A stretch of 64,000 nt of DNA from Euryodendron excelsum (taxonomy: Eukaryota > Streptophyta > Magnoliopsida > Ericales > Pentaphylacaceae), in NCBI GenBank assembly GCA_033060915.1, contig CM065377.1:60168683-60232682 (forward strand). Direction: 5' to 3'. Below, piece by piece: positions 1-12,855 of the stretch (positions within the stretch are counted from its first letter, which is position 1; the number at the start of each line of letters is the position of its first letter). The notes beneath the pieces are model-generated. The model had not been told where the DNA came from, did no database searches, and saw only the letters and a list, made by a program, of their open reading frames with translations. The translations under genes were made by a program, and so were the position numbers.

Positions 1-696
1 ATTCATGAATGAAAAATATAAAAAAATAATAATAATGAAAGAAAAGGAGCTAAATTTCTCTCTCTTTTTTTTAGTTGCTTAGAAAAATGAGAAGGAAATA
101 AATGTGTTTTTTTTAATTATTATTTTGCTTGGTTATTCATAAAAAATGAAAATGGAAAAGTAATTTTATTTTCCTTTAGAAATCGAATACCTTAATATAC
201 ATTGTATTTACTCATTTCTCTAAGAAACCAGATAAATGATTTATAGGTTTTGAGTTGTTATTTGTATTTATGTTGGGTGGTTCTGCTGTTGAATATTTCT
301 GTAAATGACATGTTATGATTATATATTGGGGTCTTGTTGTTTGGGAATGTAATTTTGTTTTTGTTTTCTTTTTGAGTTTGTAAATTATGGGGATTTAGCT
401 ATTTATGAGTATGTAGGACTGAATGGATGAATCCTAGTTTTTATGTCTTTACTGTTGTGCATGGAATTTGATGAGCAAATTCTCTTTTGTCTTGCTTTTG
501 TTTGTTTGTTTGTGCTTTTTTTTTTGTTTTTTTGGTAGATGCCTATGTTCACACCCAATCCAAACAATATGCTGAAAACATATTGGTCTTGTTTTTGGTC
601 TTTTTATTATAGTTTTATTTTTAAAAAAAAATTGTGACTGTCTAAGAAATACGAATATAAATATACGATACAAATATGACAAAACAGGTTTAAGTT
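1..696. other. Intergenic AT-rich DNA
   Basis: AT-rich, with T runs near 520-540. No gene, RNA or repeat structure is recognised. Confidence 0.6.
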
Positions 697-701
697 GATA
701 C

Positions 702-2392
702 TGTCACGCCCTCAGACCCACCTTTTGCGGATTAGGAATCATAACCGACCAGGAATTTAGCTACTCAAGGCCGAACTAAACTAAAAGACTGATCACCTAT
801 ATTTGATATAATGCAGAAGCATGATTTACTATTTTTGTAAACATAAAGCAAATACCTAGGTCACCATCACAACATAATTTTATTACATAAGCATAGTCTT
901 GATACAAATCTAAAGAAATTTACTAATTCAAACTTATTACAAATCAAAATATAACTCGAGTCTTCATGACATTCACATATAGGTAGTTTAGTCAACAACT
1001 TATCAATCTTGGTTACCTGAAAATGTTTAAGAAAATATGAGCTACGAGCTCAGTGAATAATAGAACAATTGAAGCATCAAAATATACCATGAGCTTGATT
1101 TACATATGACATAAATGCCATTTGCATAAGGTCTTAAAATAAATAAAAGAAATATTCATATACTAAATATAAGCATACTTTTCGAAATATGCTAATTTAG
1201 TTTTATACTTGCAAAAGTATTTAAATATCAACATCATATATAATTCATAATGTACTCATGATCTCGGCTAAACAGAAAATCCATAACAAAACGTATGCAC
1301 TAGTGATGCGTAACCAAACAACAAAAAGTCGCGAGGAACGTCTTCCTAATCATATAAAGCTTTCGGCTTATTTTAAGTCCCCCGATGTAGGACCTTCAAG
1401 TATGGCACATATAACTTTCAAATTTTATTTATTGTATATAAAATTTAATCCATGAATTTTCTTAATAGAATAATACAATGTTTAGCATTAAAATATAGTA
1501 ACTATTTTTGAAAAGTAACATAGACGTATTATCATTTGCTATGTAATATTCAAATATAATTTGTAAAAAAATAACATTTGCATTGAAAATATGTATATTT
1601 TACTCCAAATATACTATTACTCACCTCAAGTGCTTAATGCTTAAAATTAGTTTTTAGATATTAGAACTTGATCTTCAAAAGCAACTTCCTAACCTTCACT
1701 ATTCTCTCTTCACTTTACTTAGATTTACTTGTATTCAAACACTCTCATCTACATGTACTATTTATAGGATGAAATAAAGGAAGTTGGTTTAATACTTTAC
1801 TAAATCTTTCATCTCCATTAGTCCACTAATTTAGTGGGCTAACTTTCATTATCATTTAGATGAAGATAATCATTTCACTTATCAAGTGAAAAAACTTTAT
1901 TCTCCACTATCTAAGTGGAGTAAAACTATCATGATTACCTTGTTAAGTACTGCCACCATCAAGTAGAGAAACTTTATTCTCCACTCATCTAAGTGGAGTA
2001 AAATTTTTATAATTACCTTGCTAAGTGTTGTTACCATCAAGTGGAAAAACTTTATTCTCCACTCATCTAAGTGGAGTAATACTTTCATGATTACCTTGCT
2101 AAGTGCTATCAACATTAACTGGAAAAATTTTATTCTCTACTCATCTAAGTGGAGTAAAACTTTCATGATTACCTTGCTAAGTGCTGCCACTATTAACTGG
2201 AGAAACTTTATTCTCTACTCATCTAAATGGAGTAAAACTTTCATGATTACCTTGCTAAGTACTACCACCATTTTTTCCTCTTTAGTTATGTATAAATAGA
2301 GAAGTATAAGAATGAAATCAATATATGCATAGAAGAAAATTATGGAGTGAGCGTAACTTAGTGAGTAAGTGTGAGGATTATAGGGTGTTACA
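702..2392 (+). mobile_element. Solo LTR, copy 1 (TGTCACGCCC...GGGTGTTACA), 1691 bp
   Basis: Starts TGTCACGCCC, ends GGGTGTTACA (TG...CA), and is flanked by a perfect 5 bp target-site duplication GATAC (697-701 and 2393-2397). No primer-binding site, gag or pol is present, so it is a solo LTR left by LTR-LTR recombination. A related copy lies on the minus strand at 59965-61443. The right third carries a 78 bp tandem repeat (1911-2290). Confidence 0.85.
1911..2290 (+). repeat. 78 bp tandem repeat inside solo LTR copy 1, about five units
   Basis: The phrase CTAAGTGGAGTAA starts units at 1911, 1989, 2067 and 2145, with a variant at 2223, so the period is exactly 78 bp. Each unit contains a short palindrome, CTCCACT-catct-AAGTGGAG, able to form a hairpin. 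ORFs called through it on both strands are only repeat read-through. Confidence 0.9.
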
Positions 2393-2397
2393 GATAC

Positions 2398-4970
2398 GAC
2401 AATTTTTAAAAAATATAGAATACAATATGGGAGAATACGGCAGAAATATTTGTATATATATATCATTTGTAGAAATATTTAACTAAAAAATATTAAAAAT
2501 TTGAAAAATATTGATAACTAAAATAAAAAACCATGTATTATGAATTAGATATAAAATCACATTACTTTTATTTTACAATTGAATCTGAAGTTATTTTCTT
2601 TAAAATTGTAATGTATTTCATGTATTTAAGTGATTGACACATTTTTTCCTCAAGTGTCAGAAGCCTATTTAGTTCTTAATAAAAAAAAGGATAATTTCAT
2701 ATTGCATTCAATACGTGTCAATAAATCTCCAATACGAATACAATACCTTCTTAGAAGTATATGTATTTCTTACGTGACTATGATGGATGATGATCGTGTG
2801 ATATGCAAATATGTGCTAGATGATTAATAAAACTTAAAAATCTGCTCTTCCGGATGTTATCCCTACCAAAGATTTCGTTTTTTTTTTTTTTGCTCCTTGG
2901 TAGAATGACATATTAATGATATTTTTTGCATTTCATGTTTAATACATTGTCACTCTGTCTGTTTGAATAATTTCACCACATGTACATTGTTTGCACTATA
3001 TTGGCGAAATGGAATTTGATATCACCATGGTTAGAACTTGAAAAACCACGAAGATATAAAAAAAAAAACCGAGAATATGTGATTTTAGACTATTATGTTG
3101 TATAGTCTAGTATTATCATAAAATATTAATACCCTAACAATTTATGATTGTAGAATGTCTATACGAAACATGATACACTTTCATTATAAAACCATTAATC
3201 TAGCGATTCAATGAGATTCTAGAAGTTTTCTTCAAGATAACATTTAAGAAGAAAAAAAATCAAATAACATAAACAAAAACCAAGAAGAATGGTTTTTTGG
3301 CCGAACTATATGAAAAAAAAAATAGGTCATAATGCTCCTAGAAATGTTTGATTATATAATTAATTTTAAAAAATATAGATTATTGGATATGTAATTGTTA
3401 AAGGGAAATTGATCTAGAAATATCTCAAATTTTAATAGTGTAATTCACACACGTCTATCTACCACATTTTATGATATGTGATGTACCACATTTCCATTTC
3501 TGTTTATCGTTCCACGTATTAGAACAATATGCGTTCCAAATAAAACATATGTATAGCCATTTGATTCGGTTCATCAAAATCTAGTAGCAAAACTAGATAT
3601 TCATTCTCTTATTTTCTCTTTTTTTTTTTTTTGGAAGGGGGCGGGGTTTGGCTCATTCCACTGCATCATACAAAAAAGTGCAATAGAGAGTTAAACAACA
3701 CAGATAAAAGAAACAGGAGAATGCATATTTCTTTATTTGTAACGATATTGTACATATAATGTATATGATATATGTATAAATTGAAAAGTCAAACTAAGCC
3801 AAGTCAACGTTAAAAAAAAAACTAATTTTGACCTATGTATATGTGTATGTGCATATATCCATGCATACCTATATATTTATATATGTGTGTTGTATTCTTT
3901 TTTGTTTTTATCTTTTATTTTTATTTTTAGATTTAGAACTTGATAGTGATCATATTTAAAAAAAATACAATCCAAAAAATAAATATCTTTTCTCAGTTAT
4001 TGGAATCAGCTTCCATAGTCAATCCTTATCAAACTGCGCAATTGAGTGCTACAGTTCCTCTCTATTAGGTACGAAAATTTTATCAGTTGATTAAGACCAC
4101 AATTAAAGTTTGGTAAAGTGGTTCGTTACTTCATTGTGCGCTTGACAAAACATGGTTTCAAATTCGTCGGATTTATGCGCAATTTTGCAAAAATTCCAAT
4201 TGGATTGGACAAATTCGAACAAAACAATTTGGGCCGAAATTTTGAAAATGTTTGGTGATATTCATAAATGGTTTTTGAATTCATCTAATTTATGCAATTT
4301 TTTGCAAAAAAAATCCGATTTGGATTGATCAAATTCGGACAAACCAATTTTGATTGGAAATAGTTTCGATATTTAGAGAAACTTCAGAAAACCTCGGGAT
4401 TCAGAATTCGGAAAAAACAAAGATTTATAATTTTTTTTATTCCTGAAAAACATATGAGCCTTCCTATCCCTTCTCTTTCTTTCTTCCTTTTTCTTTTTAT
4501 CTATTGGCAAGTGCCCATAGGCTGAGCTCGCAAACGCAACTGGTGCAATATGCAGCTGTAGTCAAATTTTTTGTGTTTGTCTCTATGATAGAATCCGTGG
4601 TCAATCTAACAATTGAGATCTGTTTGTTTTCTAGGATTCTATTCTGATATCTATCAACCAGAGCCACAGAAAATAAAGGGTCTGTGATATGGATAAACTG
4701 TACTATGACAAAGTGTGGTAATTGAGAAACCTCTTAGACAATAATGACAGAGAAGCCACAAACCTTCAATGGAAGTGCTGTTTCAACATTTTGTCTCATC
4801 CCTTGATTTTTGTGTTCTTTAAACTTTTCGTCTCATTCTCTATGATTTTTGTGAAGACTACTCTCCTCTCTCTCGATCCTTACAATATATTCCATCTTTT
4901 ATGCGGTCTACCTCCTAAATGTTTGGTCCCCTAGGCTGGATTTAACCAGTGTCCTTTAGTGGGTAGATAT
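2398..4970. other. Intergenic AT-rich DNA with an imperfect direct repeat
   Basis: No gene recognised. An imperfect direct repeat of about 100 bp, offset by about 117 bp, covers 4154-4365. It is built on the phrases TTTATGC, AATTTTGCAAAAA and GACAAA(T/C)C. Confidence 0.5.
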
Positions 4971-5516
4971 TAAGGATGGCAACGGCTAGATTCGGGGCGC
5001 CTTTATCCTGATTCTTACTCGTTCTATTAAGAAAAATCCTTTCCCATTTATGTTTCAAACTCGTAACGAGTTAGGATTCAAAATTTCATTCCCGTTCTGT
5101 TTAGAAAAATCTTGCCCCATCCCGTCCCCTTTAAACATTATATAATTAAATTTTTTTTTTAAATATCAGTAATTACAATATTATACATTGATTAAGCATA
5201 TACATAAGTATATATTCTACATCCATCCAAAACTTTATAGTTAAAATTTCACAACCTACATACTTAGTATATATATAATATATTTTTTTTGAAATTTTTT
5301 TTTGCTAAGTAAAAAATAATAATAATAATAATAATCATAGTAATCGGGATGGGTTCGGAGTAATGTCAGTCTAAATTCATCTCCACCCTAAACTTGAATC
5401 GGGTTACCCTCCTACCCCCATAACCCACCAATACTCCGACTAATTCTTCCTAAACCCGTCCCATTAGAAGTGAGGCGGGGTGGGGCGGGGTAGGGCAGGG
5501 CAAATTGCCACCCCTA
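4971..5516. mobile_element. hAT-type MITE, 546 bp
   Basis: The left end TAAGGATGGCAACGG and the right end GCAAATTGCCACCCCTA are imperfect inverted repeats. An 8 bp target-site duplication, GTAGATAT (963-970 of the 4 kb line, i.e. 4963-4970) and GTAGGTAT (5517-5524), differs at one base. Eight-base duplications are typical of hAT elements. No transposase is present. Confidence 0.75.
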
Positions 5517-5524
5517 GTAGGTAT

Positions 5525-8500
5525 GGGATAATAACTCCTTGATGTTACAATTGCTATTTGCATGAATGCAGAGAATGCATATTACTCTTGAGGCCAATTA
5601 GTTTGTTTCTCGGGATGGGGTTTGATGATATAGAATCCTGAAATAGTTAATTTTAATTGGATAACAAATTCCAACCTTTTCATATGTTTTCTAATTTACC
5701 CTTTACAATGTCTGCGCAAGTTGAAAGAAAAATGTGGAAATAAATTTTATCAATTCATGGTACCCATTATCTCTTATTGCTGTTTTTATTTTTCTTCATA
5801 GTTTTTGGGCATAGACTTCAAATTGTTCTATGTACTTCTTTTCTTTTAGCGTTGATATTAAATGGATTTATAAATTTTGAATTGTATCTTATGTAACCTA
5901 TTGAGCATCTAGTAAAATTAATTTGTGAGCAGTCTCAAATAATCTAAAGTATGTAAGTCTTAATCAAGTCCATATTAAACATGTAAAGTGATAGTAATTT
6001 TAACTCCATTGAGTTTAAAAAAGAATAGGCTATTTTTAAGACTATTTTTTTCTATACTTTTTGTGTTAACGGCTATGACTTTAATTAGTAAAAGACATGA
6101 TTTAATAAGAACATAGCTTTTAAATAAATAAGAAAATTCTTTATCTAAAAAAGTAAAATAGATAAAAAAAAAATGTGTAAAGAGTTACAACAGGTAGCAT
6201 AAGGGCACATTATATTTGGAATGAGGGTATATATGAGAGAGAATGGGCAACAAGTTAGGAGGATTCAAACAAAGAGGATAAAAATAAATATACAGAAAAT
6301 ATAAAGGGCAAAAATGAGGTTTTCATAAATTTTAAGACCCACTTGGATAAGAGTTTAAGTCAAAGTTTGATTCGTAGTAAACAAGTTTGGTACAACCAAT
6401 ATATAATTAATCAAGTTTTTTTTTACTTTTGTAAGTTAAGATAAGTTAAAAAAATAATGCCAAAAAACAAGTCAAAAAAATAGTCCAAAAAAGCTTTAAA
6501 AAAACTGTACGAGATAGGCCATAAGAACCACATATGATCCTCTTTTTTTTTTTTAATTCAACTAAATTTCGAGATTGAAGTCGTCTTGTAAGAGTCGAGT
6601 CTCATAGAGAGATGAACAGATAAATAGTTATCAAAACACTCTCTAGCTTTATAAGTATTTAATTCTTCTTTCCCATCAAACTTTGTCTTCTGCTTTTTAT
6701 ATTGTTTGGAAGGTTGAGAGCAGTGATCTAAACTCGTAGAACTCATTGAGAGCGCGAGGGTGTGTGCTTATTGAAAGACTTGGAAATTACTCGTAGTAAT
6801 TTTACATGGGCCAAGTTAAACAAAATTTGTTCAAAAGTGGGTAAGGTAAAAACTTTTAAATTTTATGAGACCATTACATTTTATATATGTATATTTTTCT
6901 AAATATACAAAAATCCATAAGTGTTCAAGGGAAATTTTTAAATTTTGGGAGGGCCATGTTCTTATCTGCCCCTCTCCGTCTGCCATTGTTCACAGAAGAT
7001 AAAGCAAGGTGCATGGACATAGATGGCCTGTTTGGTATTTTGTGCTTTTCTATTTTGTTTTTTTATTTATCTTAGCATATAAAAGTAAAAAAGTTAAAAA
7101 AATTAAACTTATTTGCTTACAAGTAAAAAAAATCTAAATAAAAAAAACTAAATTTAAACTCTACCAAATGAAGCTAGAATCTAAATAAAATGCCAAGAAA
7201 GTTATTATTGGGAGTGTATAATTTTTAATGCTTGTTAGTAATAAACGTGTCTTGTAGTATAGGCTTGTTTACTGGACACAAAAAAAAATTTCAACTTAAT
7301 TAATTTTACCACAAATGTGGACGTCAACTTATTTGAAGGAATCACACGCTTTTTTAAGAAAGCGTAAATGCTAACCAATGTATTTTTTGAAAACCCAAAT
7401 TTATTTGTCGAAAGTCAAAAAATTGAAACAAAGGCAAAAGCGCGGTTCATAACCACGCTTTTTGAGTTTCAATTTTATTTTCTGCTACATGCAAGATTAA
7501 GAAGATAAAGTATATTTTTGTATATATTTACATATTAGGAGCATTGTCTCAATCAAACTCTTTTTCTTATTCATCGTAACTTGTGTGCAATCAAGTAAGA
7601 TATTTTTTACGGATAAGGTGAGGGGTCTAAATCAAATTCTCTATCTTCCTTTCTCTTTCATGTGGTGCAGAAACAGAGCCTCAATCAATCACTCGTCAAT
7701 CAAGTTTTTCTAAAAAAGTTTTAGTTCTTTTAATTTTGATAAAATTAATTCATATTTTATAAAAAAAAATTGGAAAGCTTGGTTAGCACCTAAATTTTGA
7801 CTTAAAAACGTGGACTAGACACTCTTATGATATGCATATTCTCTCTTTTTTGCATTCTTTAAATACGCTGAAGGTAGAAAGATAGAGAGATTTTTTGTTT
7901 GCTAAGTTAGAGGGATAGAGTTAGAACCACTTTAAAAATAAGCAGATTTGCTAAAATTCCTTGTAATGACTTCAATTTTTTAGCCATCCTTGGAGAGTTA
8001 AGACCCCATAGATTAAATAGTGAACTCTTTGAGACTTTCAGTTTCACTATTTTTGAGACTTGGCTGGGGCTAGCCAAATCAATATATAATTACTATAAGT
8101 CCTCTTTTATTTTTGTATCTTTTCATAAATTTTACTAATTTGTTTAAAGATTATTTTTGCCTTCGAACTTTAGTAAATTTTTTTATGTCTTTTGTCAATT
8201 ATTAATTATGTTTATTTTAATCCTTGAAATTTTACAACTCGGTCGTTGCAGTTTATCTTATTAACAAAGGTGATGAAATTTAAGTATGTTTCACCATTTG
8301 TCAACTTGTATAACTCTATTTACCTATGCTAATTTCTTCTCTTTAGGTTGAATTTTTTTTAATTTAATTCTTTAAGTTAATTTAAGTAGTAAGCATATGA
8401 TGTAACAAAATAGTTTCAATTAAACCTGTTAATTTAAGATAAGCACAAATTTCAAGAAAAACGCCAATTTCATGCCTTTGAAGATAGCTCAGCATAAGGA

Positions 8501-9990
8501 TTTCCTAGGCCAAACTTGGCTTTTAACATAATCATCACGACATTTTACCTCTATATAGTCAGTTAATAATAAAATCATTAAAAAAAGGCTCCCCAGGATG
8601 AAAAGCACACCAATGATTCTCTACAAAAGGGTTGTTTCTAGTAAGCTGTCCCACCCACATGTAGAAAGACATAAATAGCCATAGTGAAAGTATAAACCAA
8701 CCCAAATTCATTTGCAAAACTTCGCCATTTTACTGACATAATTTCCCAAATCAATAAAATCATGTCAAATAGATAAGTTTTGTGTTTTTTTTTTTGCCCT
8801 TTTTCCAGATTATATCAGTAACTAAATAATATGACATTCTTGTTGATTAGAATTTTTAATATATTTATTTGGTGTGATTTGTTGATATGTGATTTCACAT
8901 CAGTAAAATGAAATAGTATTACTATTATATAAGGAATATCTTCTTGGAATTAACTGATACTTAGGATTAATAGTGGAGAATACATGTATCGGATTGTATT
9001 AGGAATTTTATACTGTGTATGGCTAGGACAAGATAAATGATTGTTGGGCCAATCATATATTGTAATTAGATCATATTAATTTTTATGGATACGTTAAAAA
9101 ATTCTAAAGAATTAATACTACCTCTGTTATTTGTCGTATCATATTTTTTGGGACATATTTAGCCTAATCCAAATAATTAATCTCGTCCCATTTTATTTAT
9201 CTAAACGTGGGTTATGTGAGCCTCAATGGCCCTAAGCTTAGAATTTAATCTTATAGTTAGAACTATTAAATGAACCAAGTTATTTGAGGTGAATTTGTAT
9301 ATAACTCACAAAAAGTTCAACTCAAACTTAACTTTATAAATTAATAAGTACATTATAATTTAACTATTCGAGCTCGACTTGTTATTAGTTCAAAAACTTG
9401 TTTGCCGTCGACATGATAAAGAAATAAATTAAAATTAAACATATTATAAAATAAAAAACAGTTTTAACGTACTCGACTAGTTTACACAATGTTTTTATTT
9501 TGTTGCGCAAACCCGCACGATGACAAAGTTACACTTCAATTCAACCATTCCGACCTATCTGCCCTCTATGACTTAACGAGTTTTTAAATTTGTATTATAT
9601 GTATAATAGTAGTGAATCCGTGCTATGCAAAGAGTGAAAATAATATATTAACTATAAAATTTTTATGAAAATAAATTATCATTTCATACACTAATAATAC
9701 GGTTAAACTAAATTATAATATTTAAAATAGTATTAAAATAAAAAATAAAAAATTGATTGTAATAAAAACCCTTAACTTGCAATAAGAAATTAAGTTTTAT
9801 TGTGAACGTTCTAAATTTTGTTTATTTTTTTATCTTATAATCTTATAAAAGACTACATTGATCAAGTGCATACATTATACATGTTAGATGATTTTATTTA
9901 ATTAATACACTTAAAAATGCACATATAACTACTTAAAGCTGATAATTATCTAAAAAAATAATTTAAAATTTTAAGTTAGGGAGATTTAAT
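5525..9990. other. Intergenic AT-rich DNA
   Basis: No gene or RNA recognised on either strand. Long A and T runs, short open frames only. The stretch 7024-7190 has the GGCCTGTTTGG start often seen in MITEs, but I could not find a matching right end. Confidence 0.5.
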
Positions 9991-10736
9991 TTACCTATAT
10001 TACTTCAATTTCTTTAAATATTTACTAATTATGAATAGAAAGTAATTTTTTTTTATATTTTATGGTTAGATCAATATTATTATGAGATATATAATATTAT
10101 TATTTAAAATTTAAAAAAAAATTCACCCAACAACCAATTGTTGTAATATATAATATTGATGGATTGGTCCTTCTAAACAAAACTAAAGGGATTTCAATAG
10201 AAAATTTTACAATTTTGAATTAAATGAAGGACTTTCTAAAATTATAAGGGAAAAACCTAAGAAAATTTAAAAATAAGAACACTAATATTTTGAATTTTAT
10301 GTAAAACTTTTCAAAATAAGATAGGTTTTATTAATCATGAAAAAAGTCAAAGTTTTTATATTTTATGATCAAACCTACACTATTATAACATATTTAATAT
10401 AAGTATTTTTAAAATTTTAAAAACTAAGAAAATTATATTAGGTCTTTCAATATTAAAGAACATTAAGACCCAACAACATATTCCTATATATAGATAACTA
10501 TAATTGGACATTATATTAGTATGAATAACATAATAATGTGTAAAAACTTATTTAAAGTAATTAGTGTTATGTTAATATTACCAAATATCTAATAGCTTGA
10601 ATTTTGAAAGAAATGTAAGATTTAAAGAAAATATGGTAAAATTATATTTTTTAACCAATCAAATTGTAACAATGTTATTCTAATATCATAAAAAAAATTA
10701 ATTTTTAGAAATTTTAAGGAAGTGACTTTAGGAAAT
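9991..10736 (+). repeat. Left copy of the 0.75 kb direct repeat flanking the viral fragment
   Basis: Runs from TTACCTATATTACTTC to ACTTTAGGAAAT and matches 14693-15487 over its whole length, with only scattered differences by eye. It lacks TG...CA ends and no primer-binding site follows, so it is not a normal LTR. Viral coding sequence starts within about 10-20 bases of its right end. Confidence 0.88.
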
Positions 10737-10744
10737 GTTATTCT

Positions 10745-11564
10745 AGTGATATTGATCCAGACAAAACAGATTCTTGTTTTGGTAATTGTAATTATTATAA
10801 AGCCATCGTTGATATGCATGGTTTAAGTATTAATATGCTTACTCAGGATCAAGAAATGATCATACAAATTTTAGATCAAATTCTTAATACAACTATGAAA
10901 GCTCAGATGATTGAAAATTATCTGAAACAAATCAAGAAACATGATGATATTCCAAAATTTTCTAATGCTTATAGCATGACTGAAGTTATGAAACGATTTC
11001 AGCATCAAGAAGATAAACCTGTTACTTTACAGAATTTGAAAACTGAAATTAATCAATTAAAAATCAAGATTAAATCTCTCAAAAATAATAATTTAAGTTT
11101 GACTTCTAGGGTTCATAATTTAGAACTAGGCAGACAGTTTACTAGTTCACCTGAATCATCTCAGTCTTCTCTTCTCCAATATTTGGCTATCTTAAATCAA
11201 GTCACTTCCCAAAAGTGGTATATCAAGATCACTTTATTCGTTCATAATGAATTATTAATAGAAAATCTTACTGCCTTGATTGATAGTGGTGCCGATTTAA
11301 ATTGTGTTCAAGAAAAATTAATTCCAACCCAATATTTTGAAAAAAACAAAGCATTCTTTAACCTTTGCTAGTGGTAATAAACTCGAAATCCAGTATAAAA
11401 TTACTAATACCCATATCTGTAATCAAGATGTCTGTATTCTATCTACATTTTTACTTGTAAAAAATCTACAACACCATGTTATACTTGGTACACCTTTCCT
11501 GCATAGTATTATGCCTATTGAAAAAATTAATTTAACAGATATTTATACAAAGCTGAATAATTAA
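10745..11564 (+). pseudogene. Caulimovirid coiled-coil segment and aspartic protease remnant
   Basis: An open frame runs from about 10757 through the ATG at 10814 to 11371. Residues 75-105 from that ATG form a Leu/Ile/Lys coiled coil, as at the C-end of caulimovirid movement proteins (inferred). Next comes a protease domain with DSGAD as active-site motif. At an A7 run near 11339-11346 the frame shifts, and the second half of the protease continues at 11337-11564 with an HVILGTPFL segment. The upstream part of the polyprotein is missing. Confidence 0.7.
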
Positions 11565-12096
11565 CAGATAGTTTTTCAGTTTATAACTGATCTTCAAACT
11601 AGATATCTGAATGAAGTCAAAAATATCTTGTTAGCCAAAGAAAATCAAATTAATTTTCTTAAATAAGAAATTTCTCTATGGACTATTGGTGAATCTTTAG
11701 TTAAACCAAAGATTCAAGATAAAATTAAATTACTTGAAAAACAATTTCTTCATGAAATTTGTAATGATCATCCTAATGCATTTTGGGATAGAAAGAGGCA
11801 TATTGTCTATCTTCCTTATGAAAATAATTTTTTTTGATAGACAAATACCAACAAGGGTTCGACCTTGTCAAATGAATCAAGAATATCTTGAACTATATAA
11901 AAAGGAAATTACTTATTTACTTGAGAAAAAACTCATTAGAAAATCCTATTATTCTTGGAGTTGTACAGGATTTTATGTATACAAAAATACTGAAATTGAA
12001 AGAGGTATTCCTTGTTTAGTAATAAATTACAAACCTCTTAATAAAGTGTTAAAATGGATTAAGTGTCATATACCTAATAAAAAAGGATTTACTTGA
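11565..12096 (+). pseudogene. Caulimovirid reverse transcriptase remnant, N-terminal part
   Basis: Read in one frame to about 11830 with stops at 11562 and 11664, then shifted at a T8 run (11826-11833) into the frame of 11734-12096. It shows the RT entry motif LVINYKPLNK, which is characteristic of caulimovirid RT. Another frame change follows at an A6 run near 12078. Confidence 0.8.
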
Positions 12097-12586
12097 TCGC
12101 CTTCGTAAGGTTTTAATATTTTATAAATTTGATTTCAAATTTGGATATTAGCATATTTAAGTTGATAAATCTGATAAATACAAAACTGCTTTTACTATTC
12201 CCATAGGACATTATGAATAAAATGATATGCCTTTTGGTTTGAAAAATACTCATTCTGAATTTTAGAATATTATGAATGATATTTTCATTCCTTACACTGA
12301 TTTTATTCTTGTGTATGTTGATAATATTATGATATTTTCTCAAAATCTGGAACAACATTTTTGTCATGTAGAGATTTTTAGAAAAATTATATTACATAAT
12401 GGATTAGTTATATCTGCTCCTAAAATGAAACTATTTCAAACCACTGTTCGATTTTTGGGTCATAATATCCACCATGGACAAATTGTTTCTATTACACGAA
12501 GTATAGAGTTTGCTTCTAGATTTATTGATGAAATATTAGATAAAACTCAATTGCAAAAGATTCTGCTATCTTATATGATAGATTAA
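12097..12586 (+). pseudogene. Caulimovirid reverse transcriptase remnant, palm region with altered active site
   Basis: The segment 12097-12271 has several in-frame stops. From 12272 the frame is open to 12586. The catalytic box reads YVDN at 12314-12325 where active enzymes have two Asp residues, so the enzyme could not polymerise even without the stops. The frame ends at 12584-12586 before RNase H. Confidence 0.8.
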
Positions 12587-12850
12587 AGAAAAATCCTTCT
12601 CCGTGAACGCCAGATTATATTTTGGCAATTCAAACAATTAAATCTAAGATTAAAAACCTTCCATGTTTGACTCTTACTAATCCTGCATAGTTTAAAATTG
12701 TACAAACTGATGCTAGTAATATTAGTTATGGTAAAATTCTTACTCAGGTAATACCTGATACAAAAAAGCAAATCTTAATAAAACATGTTTCAGGAAAATA
12801 GAATCCTGCTCAATCTAAATATACTGATGTTAAGAAAGAACTTATTTTTA
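12587..12850 (+). pseudogene. Caulimovirid RNase H remnant, truncated
   Basis: Contains the TDAS motif (near 12706) that opens the RNase H domain and a KKEL segment near 12834, with stops at about 12687 and 12799. The C-terminal half of the domain is missing. The next recognisable sequence is the basic start of the following ORF, so an internal deletion is inferred. Confidence 0.65.
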
Positions 12851-12855
12851 CAGGA

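Noticed and set aside
1897..2466. Open frames on both strands through the 78 bp repeat, as a possible repetitive protein
   Set aside because: Both strands are open only because the unit length is a multiple of three; the region is inside a solo LTR with an exact target-site duplication.
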